Of a stretch of 64,000 bases of DNA, positions 58,891-64,000 are shown piece by piece. The stretch is from Chlorocebus sabaeus (taxonomy: Eukaryota > Chordata > Mammalia > Primates > Cercopithecidae): NCBI RefSeq assembly GCF_047675955.1, contig NC_132925.1:77133622-77197621 (forward strand), in the 5' to 3' direction. Both the position numbers and the translations under genes were made by a program. The notes beneath the pieces were generated by a model. It was not told where the DNA came from and did no database searches. It saw only the letters and a program-made list of their open reading frames with translations. The stretch's first letter is position 1; the number at the start of each line of letters is the position of its first letter.

Positions 58891-61170
58891 TAGGCAGGAG
58901 CAGACAGAAGCCCAGGGCCTTTCTTACTTACTGCTGTTCTGGCCCTGGATGGGGTGTCTCTTACCAGCACCTCCCTTCCTGACTTCCCAGCACATCTCAC
59001 CACTACCTCTCTTAGGCCAGACCACCTCAGGATGCAGGGTCAGCGTCACTGAGATCAGCAGCTGCCTCAAAGGGTCGGGCCTCGGGATGTGGCACGTGAT
59101 ACAGGGTGACATGTAAGAACAGGCAGTTCCTGGAGAAAAGGGAGAGGTCTCCACGACCCAGCAGTGCCCTAACTCACTCATTTCCTCCCAGCATCTGTCC
59201 TATGACATGTTGCAGTTCTCTGGTGCCAGTTAAGTGAATTTATACATTTTATGCTGGAACTGGAACTGAATGAACCCTTACAAAATAAACAAGCGGCCTC
59301 AGAAGATAACTGCACAAAAGCTCTGATTTGGAGGTAGTACTAGCAAAGCAAGCCTGGCAAACAAGAAAATGGTGGAGCCAACACCTGACCTACTAGCAAA
59401 CATTCTGTCACTCATATCATGAGATAAAAACAATGCCAATGTAATCAGATGGGACAAGATGTCAGTCAAGACATGATGAAATTATTTAGAAGACTATTCG
59501 AACTATGGATTTATAACCAATGTCATCAACAATGTACCTTGCCCTAAAGGTTATGTGGTACCTTAAATATAGCTAATAATACCACAACCACCACAATTCA
59601 CAAGTTATTCCAAAATATGGATTTTTAAATCTTTAGCCCATCTTTGATTTGTGTATATTTTATGACATATGCAATAAGGTAATATATTAACACAAAGTAA
59701 ACTTATGTAATATAAAATGTTAGCATATAGATACTGGGCTAATTGCTCAAAAACATTATACTAAAATAGTGCATGATCATAAAACATTGACAGCCTCTGT
59801 TCTGAAAAATCAGGCTTTTCTGTATTTCAATCATGTCATAAGACATTGGGAAGACTTGAAATTTGTGGTTAGCAAGAACGTATATTTCATCGGAGATAAG
59901 GAATTTAATGAAGAAAAAGGGTCAGGCCCAGAAAGAGAAGGGCTAAGAAATCAGCATAAATGAAGCACAGCTAAGTGGGCTGATTTTTTTTTTTCTCTCT
60001 GCCATGGCCTTCTCCTCCTCCTCTCAGCAGTCTTATTCCACAATCACACAGGAAGCCATACGTGTCTACCCTTCAAGCATGGGCCAAGCTTGCATGACTA
60101 GTGAAGCTGATACAGCATCTAGAAGGCCAGAGTGTCCCCCCATGAGACCGTGAGCCCCTCACGGCCACCTCCAGAGGTGAAAGAAGCCCAGGAAAGGGGC
60201 CTGCCGTCCCTGCACCTGGAGAAAATAAATACTTTGAAAACAGCCACAAACCAGGGCATGCTGCCATCACAGAAGCAAATCTTAGCAAGCCCAGCTTTTG
60301 TTGTGCCTATATTTAGTTCGTGTTCCCTTAGTTTCAGGGATTTTCCAAATATTCCATTCCTCCCTAAATGCATGTTCCCCAGATCCCTTGTGGCTCCTGA
60401 GAACTCTGTGATCACAAAGCGAAAAAGTGGATTTAGTGAGTTACTCACTTCCTGTTTCACTCTCAGAATTCCAGACAATAAGAATGGATGCAGAAGACCC
60501 AAATTAAACTGCCATCTCTGAAGCACACTGGTGAAAGGCATTTCCTAAGAGCTCATCCTTCCTCAAGTCATGTGTGCTTTCATCCATGCCTGGGCAAAGT
60601 TGGGTGTTGTGTGATAAGATTTCCAGACCAGGTGAAATCAGGTTGAAATGTGTGCCTCCAAGCAAGTCCCTTTCCTTCCCTGAATCCCACATTTCTCATC
60701 CATCAAATAAGGTTCCTTCCATTTTCCCCTGGGGGCCTTGAAGAATTTCTCCTCTTGAAAAGTGAAAGAAATCCTAAAGAATGGAGAAAAAGGACTCTCT
60801 CATATATAAGCATATTTCTTCCTTTTATACATCCATCTTCTTATACAAAGATGTAGAGAATAATGTGTGGACAATGTTCTGCATTCTGGGTTTGTTTAGT
60901 ACGTCTGAACATTAGAAAAGTCAAAGCAGAATCACAGAAATCATGATTTTCATGACAGAATGATCATTACAGAATTACAGAAAACTTTACTTTTATAAAA
61001 TTTGCCAGGAAGAGAAGGAAGGAGCAAAAGAATGTGTTTCTGTACCCAGGCATGGCTGCTCCACAGTGAGAACTGTTCAAGTCACTCCACTACTCAGAAT
61101 CAAAGTTTCTCATCTATAAAAACATAATGGTGCTTCTCTTTCCTAGCTGCTTGTCCTTTTTCCCCTACAG

Positions 61171-61310
61171 GTTATTCTCCATCCCACCCCGAACAGCCCC
61201 AAACAGTCAGAGTGGCACAAAATGACAGTCTCCAAAAACTGCCCTGACCAAGATCTGAAAATCAAACTTGCTGTCCGAATGGATAAGCCTCAAAACATGA
61301 AGCATTCTGG
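61171..61310 (+). CDS. CADPS: CADPS internal exon C (C2 end to PH-domain lead-in)
   Basis: A 140-bp internal coding exon. The acceptor is strong (cctttttcccctacag, ending 61170) and the donor is GTAAGT at 61311. It starts in phase 0 directly after exon B and ends after two bases of a Gly codon. The peptide begins VILHPTPNSPKQSEWHKM, passes through LKIKLAVRMDKPQ and ends NMKHSG. In CAPS1 this leads straight into the PH domain, which binds acidic phosphoinositides; that domain's main exons lie beyond this window. The SPKQSEWHKM stretch fits CADPS better than CADPS2 as I remember them. No stop or frameshift is present. Later introns and exons cannot be seen, and no terminal exon, promoter or polyadenylation site of the gene is in view. 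Confidence 0.95.
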
Positions 61311-62206
61311 GTAAGTGTTTCTTCCCCAACTAGCAGTTTTGGACACACATCTGTTCATTTCTCAAAACAAAAACAGAAGCAAATACAAGATCTTCAGAGA
61401 ACTATGTAGAAGGAAATATAAAGGAGCCATATTAAAATATTTTACTTTGATATTTACTGTAATCTCCCTCAATTCTTAGGATGACTGTATTTGCATTTTT
61501 GCTGTCAAGATAGAAAAATGTCCTTCTCTTTCTCTAATAGCATTTCTAGGACAATTCAAAAATGTCTAAGCAGCATGCTAGGTGATTCTAGTTTAGGGAG
61601 GTCCTGTAGGCTCTGTGTACCTTGTCAGAGGCATCCAGATCATTAGACTCTGCATATGACTCACTCACACCTCAGTCAGCAACCACATCTTCGCGGTGTG
61701 AGCAGCAGGGACAGGCCACCTTCAATCAATTCACATTTAATATATTTTAGTATTTAGTGCAGCATTTAAATGAATGAAGAAAAATAGAAAATCTGTGATC
61801 ATTTTCATTTTCTTAAGGTTTGAGAAAAATGACCAATTAATTTCAAGTGAAGTAAAAAGAATAGGTAAGATGCTATATATTTTTTTTACAAATAAAACCA
61901 GTGATTTTTCTAGAAAGTGTTCGTTGATGACTGAGTATATGGGGAGCCATGACCTATTAAACTAAATCACATGGATCTCATTATCTCAGAAAACATGATA
62001 ATCATGTAACTCTGAAAAGGGAGAGTTTAACTGGTAGAAGGGAATGGAGTGTTCGGCGGGTATTCTGCAGGTACACTGCCAACTGGCTATCATTCTGCTC
62101 AGCCACTCTGGGCCCTAGAGAGGTCTCATTAATTCTTTTTTGGGTGTATATATATTGATGATAGGGCTCAAAGTGTTAAAAGTACCATTAAAAATGAGGG
62201 TTACAG

Positions 62207-62484
62207 CTGGGCACAGTGTCTCAAGCCTGTAATCCCAGCACTTTGGGAGGCCAAGGCAGGAGGATCACCTGAGGTCAGGATTTGAGACCAGCCTGACCAA
62301 CATGGTAAAACTCCATCTCTACTAAAAATACAAAAAAATTAGCTGAGCATGGTGGCAGGCGCCTGTAATCCTGGCTATTCAGGAGGCTGAGGCGGGAGAA
62401 TTGCTTGAACTCGGGAAGCGGAGATTGCTGTGAGCCAAGATTGCGCCATTGCACTCCAGCCTGGGCAACAGAGTGAGACTCCAT
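62207..62484 (+). mobile_element. Full-length Alu, sense
   Basis: cagctgggcacagtgtctc to gagtgagactccatctc, with a roughly 23-A tail to 62512. The short flanking repeat is gagggtt. Confidence 0.93.
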
Positions 62485-63316
62485 CTCAAAAAAAAAAAAA
62501 AAAAAAAAAAAAGAGGGTTGGTTAGATGTGCTAGAGGTTTGGGGAATTCAGAAACCCAATTTCAGGGCCTAGCCGTAATTAAGACAGGATTAAACAGAAG
62601 CTCACATGCAGTCCAGGACAGGAATTGAACTTCCCAGTAGATGAGCAGACCACAGCAGCATGCAGTCAGAGAGTAAAAACGGGAGCCTAGCCACAGTACC
62701 TCGGAGTTCTAGGAAGTGAAAAATGCCCAAGGTTCCAGAGAAAAACAAAGACCTACCAGTCAGGGCACCAGAGAGGTTCAGGTATGAAGGGTTCCAGAGG
62801 AAGCAAAGGTCACCTGTGAGCTGGAGACCAGTGACTCAACGCCAGGTTTGGTTTGGATTTAGAGAATTTGCTTTGCATTGTCTTGAGGCCAAATTATTCC
62901 AAGCCTGAGATGGGATTAGGGCAAAGCTCTTCTACCTGGGGTGTGAAAACGCCATAGGAGCGTATGCAGGGCCCTAAGTATATACTCAGTCCTTTGTCAA
63001 GTGTCCAGGATAAAGTACAACCAGATTTTCTTCAATTAAATTAGAATGCCGTGAAACATTGCTGAGGTCTACCGTTCTTCCTTCTTATCATGCTCCTGGT
63101 ATATATTCTGACAATATTCATGGAATTTCTCCCTAATATGTCTTCCTTCTCTGTGATGAACATCCTACTTTCAAGACAAAGGGGTTGATAATTCAATTAG
63201 GTTTCTGTAGTACACAAGGAAAGATCTGCATCTTTAGCAAAATCCTGCCTCATAAATACTCCATAAATATTTGCTAAAGGAACCAGCACATGAGTGAGCA
63301 GAACAGACATAAAAAG

Positions 63317-63334
63317 AGAGAGAGAGAGAGACAA
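63317..63334. repeat. (GA)n microsatellite
   Basis: aaagagagagagagagagac run. Confidence 0.85.
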
Positions 63335-64000
63335 AGGGGATAGGGCAGATCAAAGAGAGAAAATAGAGAACAGAATATGAATGAATGTATCTGTCCTCTA
63401 AACTGCTTTTTTTTCAACTTCCTTTAAAAAGATGATCAGTGCCTCAACCCACATTCGAGTCCCCTTTGAAGCACTGTACTAGGAGTTTTATTCTGTCACT
63501 TATTCTCCACAGCAACCACTTGACACAGGTATTATTTTCCCTATTGGATGAATTCCCATTTCCCACATTTTCTTCATTCACTCTGCTGGAAACTGAACTA
63601 ACTGATTTGGATTGGGGAATTTTTGTGTTGATTTGTTTGTAAAATTATTAACATATTTCAGGCTACCTTGACCCTACAGATGACAGAAGAAATATGTAAC
63701 TCACTTCTGACAGGTTTCATAGCTATTTCATATTGCTAGACCTCCATTTTAAAATTATCCCTGCCAGGAAATACACCAAGAGAACTTAAAATAGCTCTGA
63801 AAAGTGAACGGTGGATACCTTAATAACACCATCAGACCCAATGTGGCCTAAATCAGGGGTGAGCAACTGTAGTTGCCTAAGGGACTATTCAGGGAAAATA
63901 AAAATGTTTATGGACTACAATATTGTTTCCATTTAAACTTAAAATAGTTTTACTGAGCCCAGTTGTGTAAAGAAGGATAGAAATATGAGAGCAATGTCAC

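Larger units (their letters stand above)
53813..61170 (+). other. CADPS: CADPS intron between exons B and C (7,358 bp)
   Basis: A phase-0 GT-AG intron, GTAAGT to CTACAG, with a long pyrimidine tract before exon C. It holds a MIR, a hAT relic, an L2, two Alus in opposite orientation, an old L1/HAL1 and a relatively CpG-rich unique block at 58375-58890. The stretch 58900-61140 has no repeat I can name. Confidence 0.93.
61311..64000 (+). other. CADPS: Start of the next CADPS intron (continues beyond window)
   Basis: Begins with the GTAAGT donor of exon C, within a Gly codon. It contains one Alu (62207-62512), a (GA)n run near 63318 and otherwise unremarkable sequence. The PH-domain exon expected next is not reached before the window ends. 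Confidence 0.9.

Noticed and set aside
15..63999. CADPS2 as the source gene instead of CADPS
   Set aside because: Exon A has Leu (KSLAPN) and exon C has the SPKQSEWHKM stretch, which fit CADPS as I remember the two paralogues. A protein alignment would settle it.
1..64000. CRISPR array, operon, phage or plasmid-type system
   Set aside because: No spaced direct repeats of uniform unit length and no prokaryotic gene layout. The sequence is primate intron.
1..64000. tRNA, rRNA, snRNA or microRNA genes
   Set aside because: I saw no A/B-box cloverleaf, snRNA or rRNA sequence. Hairpins noticed come from inverted Alus or simple repeats. A covariance-model scan would be needed to exclude diverged copies.

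Overview
This window reads as primate, probably human or another hominoid, nuclear DNA. It is intron-rich, has many Alu elements of several ages (J, S and Y-like), L1 fragments from young L1PA to old L1M, and abundant MIR and L2 fossils, with no compact bacterial-style genes. The only protein-coding sequence I can support is three exons of one gene on the + strand. From its peptide I recognise it as CADPS (calcium-dependent secretion activator 1, CAPS1), a neuronal and endocrine factor that primes dense-core vesicles for Ca2+-triggered exocytosis. The species and the human location (3p14.2) are inferred from the gene, not shown by the sequence.

Layout: exon A (1330-1451), a 52,249-bp intron (1452-53700), exon B (53701-53812), a 7,358-bp intron (53813-61170), exon C (61171-61310), then the start of a further intron. 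Exon phases fit together without a break (A ends after two bases of a Thr codon, B supplies the third; B ends on a codon boundary; C ends after two bases of a Gly codon). All three donors are GTAAGT. Together they encode about 125 residues covering the C2-like region and the linker into the PH domain, whose first exon lies beyond the window.

The rest is intron. 1-814 is an L1/Alu/L1 mosaic. 1452-16400 is mainly unique sequence with one old Alu, L2 and MIR relics. 16400-18620 is an L2 split by an L1M and an Alu. 20000-35000 is unique sequence with MIR, L2 and hAT relics, one Alu close to AluY and one L1 3' end. 35000-41200 holds a long L2 broken by a hAT element, a tail-to-tail inverted Alu pair with a polypurine linker, and a MaLR LTR. 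42890-44400 has an L1 5' portion and L2 pieces. 47133-47287 is an alternating purine-pyrimidine repeat. 49500-52925 is a dense nest of L1, Alu, LTR and L2. The second intron contains L2, Alu and L1 relics and a relatively CpG-rich unique block (58375-58890) that looks like the best regulatory candidate.

I found no previously undescribed multi-gene system. The observations most worth checking are an in-frame alternative 3' splice site that would extend exon A by 63 codons, the CpG-retaining block with a repeated TAATGAGCT motif, a short apparently templated insertion inside a hAT relic, and the inverted Alu pair. Repeat family names come from recognition by eye; boundaries are good to roughly 5-30 bp.
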